A stretch of 64,000 nucleotides of DNA from Hydractinia symbiolongicarpus (GCF_029227915.1 NC_079885.1:3100001-3164000); one strand, 5' to 3'; positions 14,801 through 28,209 are shown, numbered from the stretch's first letter. Numbers and translations are program-made. The notes: a model not told the origin generated them from the sequence alone.

Positions 14801-15900
14801 AGCGGATTAACACCGTTAGAAAGTCAATGAAAGGTAGTTTTTAAAAATGTTTCTATTTCTTCAGCGCGTGCTAACGGCTAGGATTGGTCCCACAGTACAA
14901 AATGACTTATTTATCTAAACTTTTATATAAAACGCTACCACAGCGCCCACTGAAATAGGTAAATTCCAGCAATCATGTCAAATTAAGAAGAATGTTATTT
15001 CTTGGGTCCAATTTTCTCACTTATCACATTTATGAAGTCACAGTCCAAAATCAGTTCAATTAAGTCCCACAGTCAATCGTTTTACTGTTAAAAGCGATAC
15101 AACCTAGTATTACCAGAAAAATATCACTTAATAGATGTTGGTACGAATATGTGACGCAACAGTTGTAAGCCAAACGGACTGATACCGTTAGAAAGTCATT
15201 GAAATGTAGTTTTTGAAACTGCCTCTATTTCTTCAACGCGCGCTACCGGCCAGGATTGGTCCCACAGTAAAAAAAGACTTATTTATCAAAATTTTTAAAT
15301 GAAGCGCTCCAAACAGCGACCAGTGTAATCGCTGAGTTCCGGCAATCATGTCAAATTAAGAAGAATGTTATTCCTTGGGTCCAATTGTCTCACTTATCAC
15401 ATTTATAAAGTCACAGTCCAAAATCAGTTCAATTAAATCCCACAGTCAATCGTTTCACTGTTAAAAGCGATACAACCTAGTATTACCAGAAAAATATCAC
15501 TTAATACATGTTGGTACGAATATGTGACGCAACCGTTGTAACTCAAACGGACTGATACCGTTAGAAAGACATTAAAATGTAGTTTTTGAAACTGCCTCTA
15601 TTTCTTCAGCGCGCGCTAACGGCTAGGATTAGTCCCACCGTTAAAAATGACTTATTTATCTAAATTTTTAAATAAAGCGCTATCATAGGGCCGAGTGTAA
15701 TCGCTGAGATCCGGCAATCAAGTCAAATTAAGAAGAATGTTATTTCTTTCAGTCCAATTGTCTCACTTATCATATTTATAAGGTCACAGTCATGAATCAG
15801 TTCAATTCAATCCCACAATCAATCGTTTCACTGTTGCAGCGATGCAACTTAGTAATATCGGAAATAATCACTAAGTACATGTTGGTACGAATACGTGACG
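11830..15900 (+). repeat. 5-/6-monomer higher-order repeats (offsets ~1860 and 2233 bp)
   Basis: The segment 11830-13013 recurs at 13690-14872 with an offset of 1859-1860 bp. It shares the private variants CAGCTCCCAGTGAAATCGG, AAACAGTTCCTATTTATTC and CTATCATAGGGCCG. The intervening piece, 13015-13690, recurs at about 15248-15900 with an offset of 2233 bp, marked by the shortened CACTGTTGCAGCGATGC at 13596/15829. The second copy therefore carries one extra monomer. Confidence 0.8.
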
Positions 15901-18228
15901 CAACCGATGTAACTTAAGCGGATTGACACCGTTAGAAAGTCAATGAAAGGTAGTTTTTAAAAATGTTTCTATTTCTTCAGCGCGTGCTAACGGATAGGAT
16001 TGGTCCCACAGTACAAAATGACTTATTTATCTAAACTTTTATATAAAACGCAACCACAGCGCCCACTGAAATAGGTAAATTCCAGCAATCATGTCAAATT
16101 AAGAAGAATGTTATTTCTTGGGTCCAATTTTCTCACTTATCAGATTTATGAAGTCACAGTCCAAAATCAGTTCAATTAAGTCCCACAGTCAATCGTTTTA
16201 CTGTTAAAAGCGATACAACCTAGTATTACCAGAAAAATATCACTTAATACATGTTGGTACGAATATGTGACGCAACAGTTGTAAGCCAAACAGACTGATA
16301 CCGTTAGAAAGTCATTGAAATGTAGTTTTTGAAACTGCCTCTATTTCTTCAACGCGCGCTACCGGCCAGGATTGGTCCCACAGTAAAAAAAGACTTATTT
16401 ATCAAAATTTTTAAATGAAGCGCTGCAAACAGCGACCAGTGTAATCGCTGAGTTCCGGCAATCATGTCAAATTAAGAAGAATGTTATTCCTTGGGTCCAA
16501 TTGTCTCACTTATCACACTTATAAAGTCACAGTCCAAAATCAGTTCAATTAAGTCCCACAGTCAATCGTTTCACTGTTAAAAGCGATACAACCTAGTATT
16601 ACCAGAAAAAAATCACTTAATACATGTTGGTACGAATATGTGACGCAACCGTTGTAACTCAAACGGACTGATACCGTTAGAAAGACATTAAAATTTAGTT
16701 TTTGAAACTGCCTCTATTTCTTCAACGCGCGCTAACGGCCAGGATTGTTCCCACAGTAAGAAATGACTTATTTATCTAAATTTTTAAATGAAGTACCACC
16801 ACAGCGCCCAGTGAAATCGGTAAATTCCAACAATCATGTCAAATTAAGAAGAATGTTATCCTTGGATGCAGTTGTCTCATTTATCTCATTTATGAGGTCA
16901 AAGTCCAAAATCAGTTCAATTAAGTCCCACAGTCAATCGTTTTACTGTTAAAAGCGATACAACCTAGTATTACCAGAAAAATATCACTTAATACATGTTG
17001 GTACGAATATGTGACGCAACAGTTGTAAGCCAAACGGACTGATACCGTTAGAAAGTTATTGAAATGTAGTTTTTGAAACTGCCTCTATTTCTTCAACGCG
17101 CACTACCAACCAGGATTGGTCCCACAGTAAAAAAAGACTTATTTATCAAAATATTTAAATGAAGCGCTCCAAACAGCGACCAGTGTAATCGCTGAGTTCC
17201 GGCAATCATGTCAAATTAAGAAGAATGTTATTCCTTGGGTCCAATTGTCTCACTTATCACATTTATAAGGTCACAGTCATGAATCAGTTCAATTCAGTCC
17301 CACAATCAATCGTTTCACTGTTGAAAGCGATGCAACTTAGTAATATCGGAAAAAATCACTAAGTACATGTTGGTACGAATACGTGACGCAACCGATGTAA
17401 CTTAAGCGGATTGACACCGTTAGAAAGTCAATGAAAGGTAGTTTTTAAAAATGTTTCTATTTCTTCAGCGCGTGCTAACGGCTAGGATTGGTCCCACAGT
17501 ACAAAATGACTTATTTATCTAAACTTTTATATAAAACGCTACCACAGCGCCCACTGAGATAGGTAAATTCCAGCAATCATGTCAAATTAAGAAGAATGTT
17601 ATTTCTTGGGTCCAATTTTCTCAGTTATCACATTTATGAAGTCACAGTCCAAAATCAGTTCAATTAAGTCCCACAGTCAATCGTTTTACTGTTAAAAGCG
17701 ATGCAACCTAGTATTACCAGAAAAATATCACTTAATACATGTTGGTACGAATATGTGACGCAACATTTGTAAGCCAAACGGACTGATACCGTTAGAAAGT
17801 CATTGAAATGTAGTTTTTGAAACTGCCTCTATTTCTTCAACGCGCGCTACCGGCCCGGATTGGTCCCACAGTAAAAAAAGACTTATTTATCAAAATTTTT
17901 AAATGAAGCGCTCCAAACAGCGACCAGTGTAATCGCTGAGTTCCGGCAATCATGTCAAATTAAGAAGAATGTTATTCCTTGGGTCCAATTGTCTCACTTA
18001 TCACATTTATAAAGTCACAGTCCAAAATCAGTTCAATTAAGTCCCACAGTCAATCGTTTAACTGTTAAAAGCGATACAACCTAGTATTACCAGAAACAAA
18101 TCACTTAATACATGCTGGTACGAATATGTGACGCAACCGTTGTAACTCAAACGGACTGATACCGTTAGAAAGACATTAAAATGTAGTTTTTGAAACTGCC
18201 TCTATTTCTTCAACGCGCGCTAACGGCC

Positions 18229-18599
18229 AGGATTGGTCCCACAGTAAGAAATGACTTATTTATCTAAATTTTTAAATGAAGTACCACCACAGCGCCCAGT
18301 GAAATCGGTAAATTCCAACAATCATGTCAAATTAAGAAGAATGTTATCCTTGGATCCAGTTGTCTCATTTATCTCATTTATGAGGTCAAAGTCCAAAATC
18401 AGTTCAATTAAGTCCCACAGTCAATCGTTTTACTGTTAAAAGCGATACAACCTAGTATTACCAGAAAAATATCACTTAATACATGTTGGTACGAATATGT
18501 GACGCAACAGTTGTAAGCCAAACGGACTGATACCGTTAGAAAGTCATTGAAATGTAGTTTTTAAAACTGCCTCTATTTCTTCAACGCGCACTACCGGCC
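18229..18599 (+). repeat. Representative satellite monomer (371 bp)
   Basis: One complete unit, from AGGATTGG at 18229 to the base before the next AGGATTGG at 18600. In order it holds the GTCCCACAG box, an AT-rich stretch (ATCTAAATTTTTAAATGAAG), the class-defining variable segment (GTACCACCACAGCGCCC type), the conserved block CATGTCAAATTAAGAAGAAT, a second GTCCCACAG box, an A-rich stretch, the block ATACATGTTGGTACGAAT, the CCGTT/AACGG dyads and a CG-rich segment (CAACGCGCACTACCGG) before the next unit. Full-length units elsewhere are 370-374 bp. Confidence 0.9.
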
Positions 18600-19715
18600 A
18601 GGATTGGTCCCACAGTAAAAAAAGACTTATTTATCAAAATATTTAAATGAAGCGCTCCAAACAGCGACCAGTGTAATCGCTGAGTTCCGGCAATCATGTC
18701 AAATTAAGAAGAATGTTATTCCTTGGGTCCAATTGTCTCACTTATCACATTTATAAAGTCACAGTCCAAAATCAGTTCAATTAAGTCCCACAGTCAATCG
18801 TTTCACTGTTAAAAGCGATACAACCTAGTATTACCAGAAAAAAATCACTTAATACATGTTGGTACGAATATGTGACGCAACCGTTGTAACTCAAACGGAC
18901 TGATACCGTTAGAAAGACATTAAAATGTAGTTTTTGAAACTGCCTCTATTTCTTCAACGCGCGCTAACGGCCAGGATTGGTCCCACAGTAAGAAATGACT
19001 TATTTATCTAAATTTTTAGATGAAGTACCACCACAGCGCCCAGTGAAATCGGTAAATTCCAACAATCATGTCAAATTAAGAAGAATGTTATCCTTGGATC
19101 CAGTTGTCTCATTTATCTCATTTATGAGGTCAAAGTCCAAAATCAGTTCAATTAAGTCCCACAGTCAATCGTTTCACTGTTAAAAGCGATGCAACCCAGT
19201 AATATCCGAATACTACCGCTAAATACATGTTGGTACGAATATGTGACGCAACAGTTGCAACTCAAACGGACTGAAACCGTTAGAAAGTCATTGAAATGTA
19301 GTTTTTGAAACTGCTTCTATTTCTTCAACGTGCGCTAACGGCCAGGATTGGTCCCACAGTAAGAAATGACTTATTTATCTAAACTATTATATAAAGCGCT
19401 ACCATAGGGCCGAGTGTAATCGCTGAATTCCAGCAATCATGTCAAATTAAGAAGAATGTTATTCCTTGGAGTCCAATTGGCTCATTTATCACATTTAAAG
19501 GCCACAGTACAGAATCACTTCAATTAAGTCCCACAGTCAATCGTTTCACTGTCAAAAGCAATACAACTTAGTAATATCGGAAAAAAATCACTAAATACAT
19601 GTTGGTACGAATACGTGACGCAACCGATGTAACTTAAGCGGATTGACACCGTTAGAAAGTCAATGAAATGTAGTTTTTGAAAATGTTTCTATTTCTTCAG
19701 CGCGTGCTAACGGCT

Positions 19716-19872
19716 AGGATTGGTCCCACAGTACAAAAATCAGTTCACTTAAGTACATGTTGGTACGAATACGTGACGCAACCGATGTAACTTAAGCGGA
19801 TTGACACCGTTAGAAAGTCAATGAAAGGTAGTTTTTAAAAATGTTTCTATTTCTTCAGCGCGTGCTAACGGC
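19716..19872 (+). repeat. 157-bp internally deleted satellite monomer
   Basis: AGGATTGG at 19716 is followed by the next AGGATTGG at 19873, only 157 bp later. GTCCCACAGTACAAAA runs directly into ATCAGTTCACTTAAGTACAT, so most of the first half and the start of the second half are missing. It is the shortest unit I found, and I saw no second copy of this fusion point. Confidence 0.85.
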
Positions 19873-21000
19873 TAGGATTGGTCCCACAGTACAAAATGAC
19901 TTATTTATCAAAAATTTTAAATGAAGCGCTCCAAACAGCGACCAAGTGTAATCGCTGAGTTCCGGCAATCATGTCAAATTAAGAAGAATGTTATTCCTTG
20001 GGTCCAATTGTCTAACTTATCACATTTATAAAGTCACAGCCCAAAATCAGTTCAATTAAGTCCCACAGTCAATCGTTTCACTGTTAAAAGCGATATAACC
20101 TAGTATTCCCAGAAAAAAATCACTTAATACATGTTGGTACGAATATGTGACGCAACCGTTGTAACTCAAACGGACTGATACCGTTAGAAAGACATTAAAA
20201 TGTAGTTTTTGAAACTGCCTCTCTTTCTTCAACGCGCGCTAACAGCCAGGATTGGTCCCACAGTAAGAAATGACTTATTTATCTAAATTTTTAAATGAAG
20301 TACCACCACAGCGTTCAGTGAAATCGGTAAATTCCAACAATCATGTCAAATTAAGAAGAATGTTATCCTTGGATCCAGTTGTCTCATTTATCCCATTTAT
20401 GAGATCAAAGACCAAAATCAGTTCAATTAAGTCCCACAGTCAATCGTTTCACTGTTAAAAAGGATGCAACCCAGTAATATCCGAATACTACCGCTAAATA
20501 CATGTTGGTACGAATATGTGACGCAACAGTTGTAACTCAAACGGACTGAAACCGTTAGAAAGTCATTGAAATGTAGTTTTTGAAACTGCTTCAATTTCTT
20601 CAACGTGCGCTAACGGCCAGGATTGGTCCCACAGTAAGAAATGACTTATTTATCTAAACTTTTAAATAAAGCGCTACCACAGCGCCCAGTGAACTCGGTA
20701 AATTCCAGCAACCATGTCAAATTAAGAAGAATGTTATTTCTTGGATCCAGTTGTCTCATTTATCCCATTTATGAGATCAAAGACCAAAATCAGTTCAATT
20801 AAGTCCCACAGTCAATCGTTTCACTGTTAAAAGCGATGCAACCCAGTAATATCCGAATACTACCGCTAAATACATGTTGGTGTGAATATGTGACGCAACA
20901 GTTGTAACTCAAACGGACTGAAACCGTTAGAAAGTCATTGAAATGTAGTTTTTGAAACTGCTTCTATTTCTTCAACGCGTGCTAACGGCCAGGATTGGTC

Positions 21001-22490
21001 CCACAGTAAAAAATGACTTATTTTGTATAAATTTTTAAGTGAAGCGCTACCAAAGGGCCGAGTGTAATCGCTGAATTCCAGCAATCATGTCAAATTAAGA
21101 AGAATGTTATTCCTTGGAGTCCAATTGGCTCATTTATCACATTTAAAGGTCACAGTACAGAATCACTTCAATTAAGTCCCACAGTCAATCGTTTCACTGT
21201 CAAAAGCAATACAACTTAGTAATATCGGAAAAAAATCACTAAATACATGTTGGTACGAATACGTGACGCAACCGATGTAACTTAAGCGGATTGACACCGT
21301 TAGAAAGTCAATCAAATGTAGTTTTTGAAAAAGTTTCTATTTCTTCAGCGCGTGCTAACGGCTAGGATTGGTCCCACAGTACAAAATGAATTATTTATCT
21401 AAACTTTTATGTAAAGCGCTACCACAGCGCCCAGTGAAATCGGTAAATTCCAGCAATCATGTCGAATAAAGAAGAATGTTATTTCTTGGGTCCAATTTTC
21501 TCATTTATCACATTTAAAAGGTCACAGTACAGAATCACTTCAATTAAGTCCCACAGTCAATTGTCTCACTGTCAAAAGCAATACAACTTAGTAATATCGG
21601 CAAAAAATCACTAAGTACATGTTGGTACGAATACATGACGCAAACGATGTAACTTAAGCGGATTGACACCGTTAGAAAGTCATTGAAATGTAGTTTTTAA
21701 AACTGCTTCTATTTCTTCAACGCGTGCTAACGGCCAGGATTGGTCCCACAGTAAAAAATGACTTATTTTGTATAAATTTTTAAGTGAAGCGCTACCATAG
21801 GGCCGAGTGTAATCGCTGAATTCCAGCAATCATGTCAAATTAAGAAGAATGTTATTCCTTGGAGTCCAATTGGCTCATTTATCACATTTAAAGGTCACAG
21901 TACAGAATCATTTCAATTAAGTCCCACAGTCAATCGTTTCACTGTCAAAAGCAATACAACTTAGTAATATCGGAAAAAAATCACTAAATACATGTTGGTA
22001 CGAATACGTGACGCAACCGATGTAACTTAAGCGGATTGACACCGTTAGAAAGTCAATCAAATGTAGTTTTTGAAAAAGTTTCTATTTCTTCAGCGCGTGC
22101 TAACGGCTAGGATTGGTCCCACAGTACAAAATGAATTATTTATCTAAACTTTTATGTAAAGCGCTACCACAGCGCCCAGTGAAATCGGTAAATTCCAGCA
22201 ATCATGTCGAATAAAGAAGAATGTTATTTCTTGGGTCCAATTTTCTCATTTATCACATTTAAAAGGTCACAGTACAGAATCACTTCAATTAAGTCCCACA
22301 GTCAATTGTCTCACTGTCAAAAGCAATACAACTTAGTAATATCGGCAAAAAATCACTAAGTACATGTTGGTACGAATACATGACGCAAACGATGTAACTT
22401 AAGCGGATTGACACCGTTAGAAAGTCATTGAAATGTAGTTTTTAAAACTGCTTCTATTTCTTCAACGCGTGCTAACGGCCAGGATTGGTC
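21001..22490 (+). repeat. Dimeric higher-order repeat, two tandem 745-bp copies
   Basis: The unit at 21001-21745 is repeated at 21746-22490, and the next unit starts the same way at 22491. Each pairs a GCGCTACCATAGGGCCGAG-class monomer (lacking two bases in CACATTTAAAGGTCAC) with a monomer carrying CATGTCGAATAAAGAAG. Private variants TTGAAAAAGTTTCTATTTC and CAATTGTCTCACTGTC are shared. A few single-base differences are visible, for example CCAAAGGG versus CCATAGGG. Confidence 0.85.
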
Positions 22491-22853
22491 CCACAGTAAA
22501 AAATGACTTATTTTGTATAAATTTTTAAGTGAAGCGCTACCATAGGGCCGAGTGTAATGGCTGAATTCCAGCAATCATGTCAAATTAAGAAGAATGTTAT
22601 TCCTTGGAGTCCAATTGGCTCATTTATCACATTTAAAGGTCACAGTACAGAATCATTTCAATTAAGTCCCACAGTCAATTGTCTCACTGTCAAAAGCAAT
22701 ACAACTTAGTAATATCGGCAAAAAATCACTAAGTACATGTTGGTACGAATACATGACGCAAACGATGTAACTTAAGCGGATTGATACCGTCAGAAAGTCA
22801 TTGAAATGTAGTTTTTCAAACTGTTCCTATTTATTCAGCGCGTGCTAACGGCT

Positions 22854-23110
22854 GGGATTGGTCCCACAGTAAAAAATGACTTAAAGATTTATAAGATCAC
22901 AGTACAGAATCACTTCAATTTAATCGCACAGTCAATCGTTTCACTGTCAAAAGTAATACAACTTAGTAATATCGGAAAAAAATCACTAAGTACAAGTTGG
23001 TACGAATACGTGACGCAACCGATGTAACTTAAGCGGATTGACACCGTTAGGAAGTCATTAAAATGTAGTTTTTAAAAATGTTTCTATTTCTTCAGCGCGT
23101 GCTAACGGCT
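22854..23110 (+). repeat. 257-bp deletion monomer (copy also at 24187-24443)
   Basis: Unit start GGGATTGG at 22854, next start at 23111. AAAAAATGACTTA is joined directly to AAGATTTATAAGATCAC, removing about 115 bp that include the variable segment and the CATGTCAAATTAAGAAG block. An identical deletion is present 1333 bp downstream. Confidence 0.85.
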
Positions 23111-23441
23111 AGGATTAGTCCCACAGTACAAAATGACTTTTTTATCTAAACTTTTAAATAAAGCGCTACCACAGCGCCCAGTGAAATCGGTAAATTCCAG
23201 AAATCATGTCAAATTACATTTAGAACGTCACAGTCCAAAATCAGTTCAATTAAGTCCCACAGTCAATCGTTTCACTGTTAAAAACGATGCAGCCTTGTAA
23301 TATCCGAAGTCTACCGCTAAATACATGTTGGTCCGAATATGTGACGCAACCGTTGTAACTCAAACGGATTTATACGGCCAGAAAGTTAATGAAATGTAGT
23401 CTTTGAAACTGTTCCTATTTATTCAGCGCGTGCTAACGGCC
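23111..23441 (+). repeat. 331-bp deletion monomer (copy also at 24444-24774)
   Basis: ATCATGTCAAATTA is joined to CATTTAGAACGTCACAG, removing about 41 bp that normally hold AGAAGAATGTTATTTC and the following CAATTGTCTCACTTAT region. The same deletion recurs 1333 bp downstream. Confidence 0.85.
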
Positions 23442-26400
23442 AGGATTGGTCCCACAGTAGAAAATGACTTATTTTATATAAATTTTTAAGTGAAGCGCTA
23501 CCATAGGGCCGAGTGTAATCGCTGAATTCCAGCAATCATGTCAAATTAAGAAGAATGTTATTCCTTGGAGTCCAATTGGCTCATTGATCACATTTAAAGG
23601 TCACAGTACAGAATCACTTCAATTAAGTCCCACAGTCAATCGTTTCACTGTCAAAAGCAATACAACTTAGTAATATCGGAAAAAAATCACTAAATACATG
23701 TTGGTACGAATACGTGACGCAACCGATGTAACTTAAGCGGATTGACACGGTTAGAAAGTCAATCAAATGTAGTTTTTGAAAAAGTTTCTATTTCTTCAGC
23801 GCGTGCTAACGGCTAGGATTGGTCCCACAGTACAAAATGAATTATTTATCTAAACTTTTATGTAAAGCGCTACCACAGCGCCCAGTGAAATCGGTAAATT
23901 CCAGCAATCATGTCGAATAAAGAAGAATGTTATTTCTTGGGTCCAATTTTCTCATTTATCACATTTAAAAGGTCACAGTACAGAATCACTTCAATTAAGT
24001 CCCACAGTCAATTGTCTCACTGTCAAAAGCAATACAACTTAGTAATATCGGCAAAAAATCACTAAGTACATGTTGGTACGAATACATGACGCAAACGATG
24101 TAACTTAAGTGGACTGATACCGTCAGAAAGTCATTGAAATGTAGTATTTCAAACTGTTCCTATTTATTCAGCGCGTGCTAACGGCTGGGATTGGTCCCAC
24201 AGTAAAAAATGACTTAAAGATTTATAAGATCACAGTACAGAATCACTTCAATTTAATCGCACAGTCAATCGTTTCACTGTCAAAAGTAATACAACTTAGT
24301 AATATCGGAAAAAAATCACTAAGTACAAGTTGGTACGAATACGTGACGCAACCGATGTAACTTAAGCGGATTGACACCGTTAGGAAGTCATTAAAATGTA
24401 GTTTTTAAAAATGTTTCTATTTCTTCAGCGCGTGCTAACGGCTAGGATTAGTCCCACAGTACAAAATGACTTTTTTATCTAAACTTTTAAATAAAGCGCT
24501 ACCACAGCGCCCAGTGAAATCGGTAAATTCCAGAAATCATGTCAAATTACATTTAGAACGTCACAGTCCAAAATCAGTTCAATTAAGTCCCACAGTCAAT
24601 CGTTTCACTGTTAAAAACGATGCAGCCTTGTAATATCCGAAGTCTACCGCTAAATACATGTTGGTCCGAATATGTGACGCAACCGTTGTAACTCAAACGG
24701 ATTTATACCGCCAGAAAGTTAATGAAATGTAGTCTTTGAAACTGTTCCTATTTATTCAGCGCGTGCTAACGGCCAGGATTGGTCCCACAGTAGAAAATGA
24801 CTTATTTTATATAAATTTTTAAGTGAAGCGCTACCATAGGGCCGAGTGTAATCGCTGAATTCCAGCAGTCATGTCAAGCTAAGAAGAATGTTATTCCTTG
24901 GAGTCCAATTGGCTCATTTATCACATTTATAAGGTCACAGTACAGAATCACTTCAATTAAGTCCCACAGTCAATCGTTTCACTGTCAAAAGCAATACAAC
25001 TTAGTAATATCGGAAAAAAATCACTAAGTACATGTTGGTACGAATACGTGACGCAACCGATGTAACTTAAGCGGACTGATACCGTCAGAAAGTCATTGAA
25101 ATGTAGTTTTTCAAACTGTCTCTATTTCTTCAGCGCGCGATAACGTCTAGGATTGGTCCTACAGTATAAAATGACTTTTTTATCTAAATTTTTAAATGAA
25201 GTGCTACCACAGCGCCCAGTGTAACTGCTGAGATCCTGCAATCATGTCAAATTAAAAAGAATGTTATTTCTTGCAGGCCAATTGTCTCACTTATCACATT
25301 TATAAGGTCACAGTCCAAAATCAGTTCAGTTAAGTCCCACAGTCAATCGTTTCACTGTTAAAAGCGATGCAACCTAGAAATATCGGGAAAAAATCACTAA
25401 GTACATGTTGGTACGAATATGTGACACAACTGTTGCAGTTGAAACGGACTGATACCGTTAGAAAGTCAATGAAATAGAGTATTTGAAACTGCCTCTATTT
25501 CTTCAACGTGCGCTACCGGCCAGGATTGGTCCCACAGTAAAAAAAGACTTATTTATCAAAATTTTTAAATGAAGCGCTCCAAACAGCGACCAGTGTAATC
25601 GCTGAGTTCCGGCAATCACGTCAAATTAAGAAGAATGTTATTTCTTAGGATCCATTTGGCTCACTTAGCACATTTATAAGGTCACAGTCCAAATTTACTT
25701 CAATTAATTCCCAGAGTCAATTGTTTCACTGTCAAAAGCAATACAACTTAGTAATATCGGCAAAAAATCACTAAGTACATGTTGGTACGAATACATGACG
25801 CAAACGATGTAACTTAAGCGGACTGATACCGTCAGAAAGTCATTGAAATGTAGTTTTTAAAACTGTTCCTATTTATTCAGCGCGTGCTAACGGCTGGGAT
25901 TGGTCCCACAGTAAAAAATGACTTATTTTATATAAATTTTTAAGTGAAGCGCTACCATAGGGCCGAGTGTAATCGCTGAATTCCAGCAATCATGTCAAGC
26001 TAAGAAGAATGTTATTCCTTGGAGTCCAATTGGCTCATTTATCATATTTATAAGGTCACAGTACAGAATCACTTCAATTAAGTCCCACAGTCAATCGTTT
26101 CACTGTCAAAAGCAATACAACTTAGTAATATCGGAAAAAAATCACTAAGTACAAGTTGGTACGAATACGTGACGCAACCGATGTAACTTAAGCGGATTGA
26201 CACCGTTAGGAAGTCATTAAAATGTAGTTTTTAAAAATGTTTCTATTTCTTCAGCGCGTGCTAACGGCTAGGATTAGTCCCACAGTACAAAATGACTTTT
26301 TTATCTAAACTTTTAAATAAAGCGCTACCACAGCGCCCAGTGAAATCGGTAAATTCCAGCAATCATGTCAAATTAAGAAGAATGTTGTTTCTTGGGTCCA

Positions 26401-28040
26401 ATTGTCTCACTTATCACATTTAGAAAGTCACAGTCCAAAATCAGTTCAATTAAGTTCCACAGTCAATCGTTTCACTGTTAAAAGCGATGCAACCTAGTGA
26501 TATCCGAATACTACCGCTAAATACATGTTGGTACGAATATGTGACGCAACAGTTGTAACTCAAACGGACTGAAACCGTTAGAAAGTCATTGAAATGTAGT
26601 TTTTGAAACTGCTTCTATTTCTTCAACGTGCGCTAACGGCCAGGATTGGTCCCACAGTAAGAAATGACTTATTTATCTAAACTTTTAAATAAAGCGCTAC
26701 CACAGCGCCCAGTGAAATCGGTAAATTCCAGCAACCATGTCAAATTAAGAAGAATGTTATTTCTTGGGTCCAATTGTCTCACTTATCACATTTAGAAAGT
26801 CACAGTCCAAAATCAGTTCAATTAAGTTCCACAGTCAATCGTTTCACTGTTAAAAGCGATGCAACCTAGTGATATCCGAATACTACCGCTAAATACATGT
26901 TGGTACGAATACGTGACGCAACCGATGTAACTTAAGCGGATTGACACCGTTAGAAAGTCATTGAAATGTAGTTTTTAAAACTGTTTCTATTTCTTCAACG
27001 CGTGCTAACGGCCAGGATTGGTCCCACAGTAAAAAAAGACTTATTTATCAAAATTTTTAAATGAAGCGCTCCAAACAGCGACCAGTGTAATCGCTGAGTT
27101 CCGGCAATCATGTCAACTTAAGAACAATGTTATTCCTTGGGTCCAATTGTCTCACTTATCACATTTATAAAGTCACAGCCCAAAATCAGTTCAATTAAGT
27201 CCCACAGTCAATCGTTTCACTGTTAAAAGCGATATAACCTAGTATTACCAGAAAAAAATCACTTAATACATGTTGGTACGAATATGTGACGCAACCGTTG
27301 TAACTCAAACGGACTGATACTGTTAGAAAGACATTAAAATGTAGTTTTTGAAACTGCCTCTATTTCTTCAACGCGCGCTAACAGCCAGGATTGGTCCCAC
27401 AGTAAGAAATGACTTATTTATCTAAATTTTTAAATGAAACGCTCCAAACAGCGACCAGTGTAATCGCTGAGTTCCGGCAATCATGTCAAATTAAGAAGAA
27501 TGTTATTTCTTGGGTCCAATTTTCTCACTTATCACATTTATAAAGTCACAGTCCAAAATCAGTTCAATTAAGTCCCACAGTCAATCGTTTTACTGTTAAA
27601 AGCGATACAACCTAGTATTGCCAGAAAAATATCACTTAATACATGTTGGTACGAATATGTGACGCAACAGTTGTAAGCCAAACGGACTGATACCGTTAGA
27701 AAGTCATTGAAATGTAGTTTTTGAAACTGCCTCTATTTCTTCAACGCGCGCTACCGGCCAGGATTGGTCCCACAGTAAAAAAAGAGTTATTTATCAAAAT
27801 TTTTAAATGAAGCGCTCCAAACAGCGACCAGTGTAATCGCTGAGTTCCGGCAATCATGTCAAATTAAGAAGAATGTTATTCCTTGGGTCCAATTGTCTCA
27901 CTTATCACATTTATAAAGTCACAGCCCAAAATCAGTTCAATTAAGTCCCACAGTCAATCGTTTCACTGTTAAAAGCGATATAACCTAGTATTACCCGAAA
28001 AAAATCACTTAATACATGTTGGTACGAATATGTGACACAA

Positions 28041-28070
28041 CCGTTGTAACTCAAACGGACTGATACCGTT
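28041..28070. repeat. Monomer CCGTT / AACGG / CCGTT alternating dyads (example)
   Basis: CCGTT (28041-28045), AACGG (28054-28058) and CCGTT (28066-28070) lie with 8- and 7-nt gaps, so the middle element could pair with either neighbour. Other monomers carry CCGAT, AGCGG and CCGTT or CCGTC at these positions, weakening one or both pairings. Confidence 0.55.
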
Positions 28071-28194
28071 AGAAAGACATTAAAATGTAGTTTTTGAAAC
28101 TGCCTCTATTTCTTCAACGCGCGCTAACGGCCAGGATTGGTCCCACAGTAAGAAATGACTTATTTATCTAAACTTTTAAATAAAGCGCTACCAC

Positions 28195-28209
28195 AGCGCC
28201 CAGTGAAAT
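28195..28209. repeat. Monomer dyad GCGCT-ACCAC-AGCGC (example of a recurrent hairpin)
   Basis: A perfect 5-bp stem with a 5-nt loop sits in the class-defining variable segment of many monomers. The GCGCTCCAAACAGCGACC class keeps only a 4-bp CGCT/AGCG stem. The GCGCTACCATAGGGCCGAG and GTACCACC classes lose it. The dyad is therefore a class feature, not a universal one. Confidence 0.6.

Larger units (their letters stand above)
15901..20460 (+). repeat. Satellite with 3- and 4-monomer repeats
   Basis: Monomers with the GTACCACCACAGCGCCC class at 16763, 18251 and 18995 are spaced 1488 bp (4 monomers) and 744 bp (2 monomers). Another at 20270 is out of simple register because a 157-bp deletion monomer lies between. 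The CACTGAAATAGGTAAATTCC variant appears near 14950, 16065 and 17550, at spacings of 3 and 4 monomers. No gene is seen. Confidence 0.75.
22300..24870 (+). repeat. 1333-bp higher-order repeat containing two deletion monomers, two copies
   Basis: Distinctive truncated monomers at 22854 and 23111 recur at 24187 and 24444, all offset by 1333 bp. That is four monomers minus about 155 bp, so the deletions were copied along with the unit. Differences between the copies are few (for example GGCCAG versus CGCCAG near 23375/24708). Similarity fades near 23540/24870. Confidence 0.85.

Noticed and set aside
16763-18439. Recurrent 62-codon open frames starting MTYLSKFL, once per monomer, in many copies of the satellite
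   Set aside because: They follow the repeat exactly, exist only in monomers lacking a local stop or indel, cross the class-variable segment without codon-phase conservation, and resemble no protein family. They are chance frames in tandem repeats.
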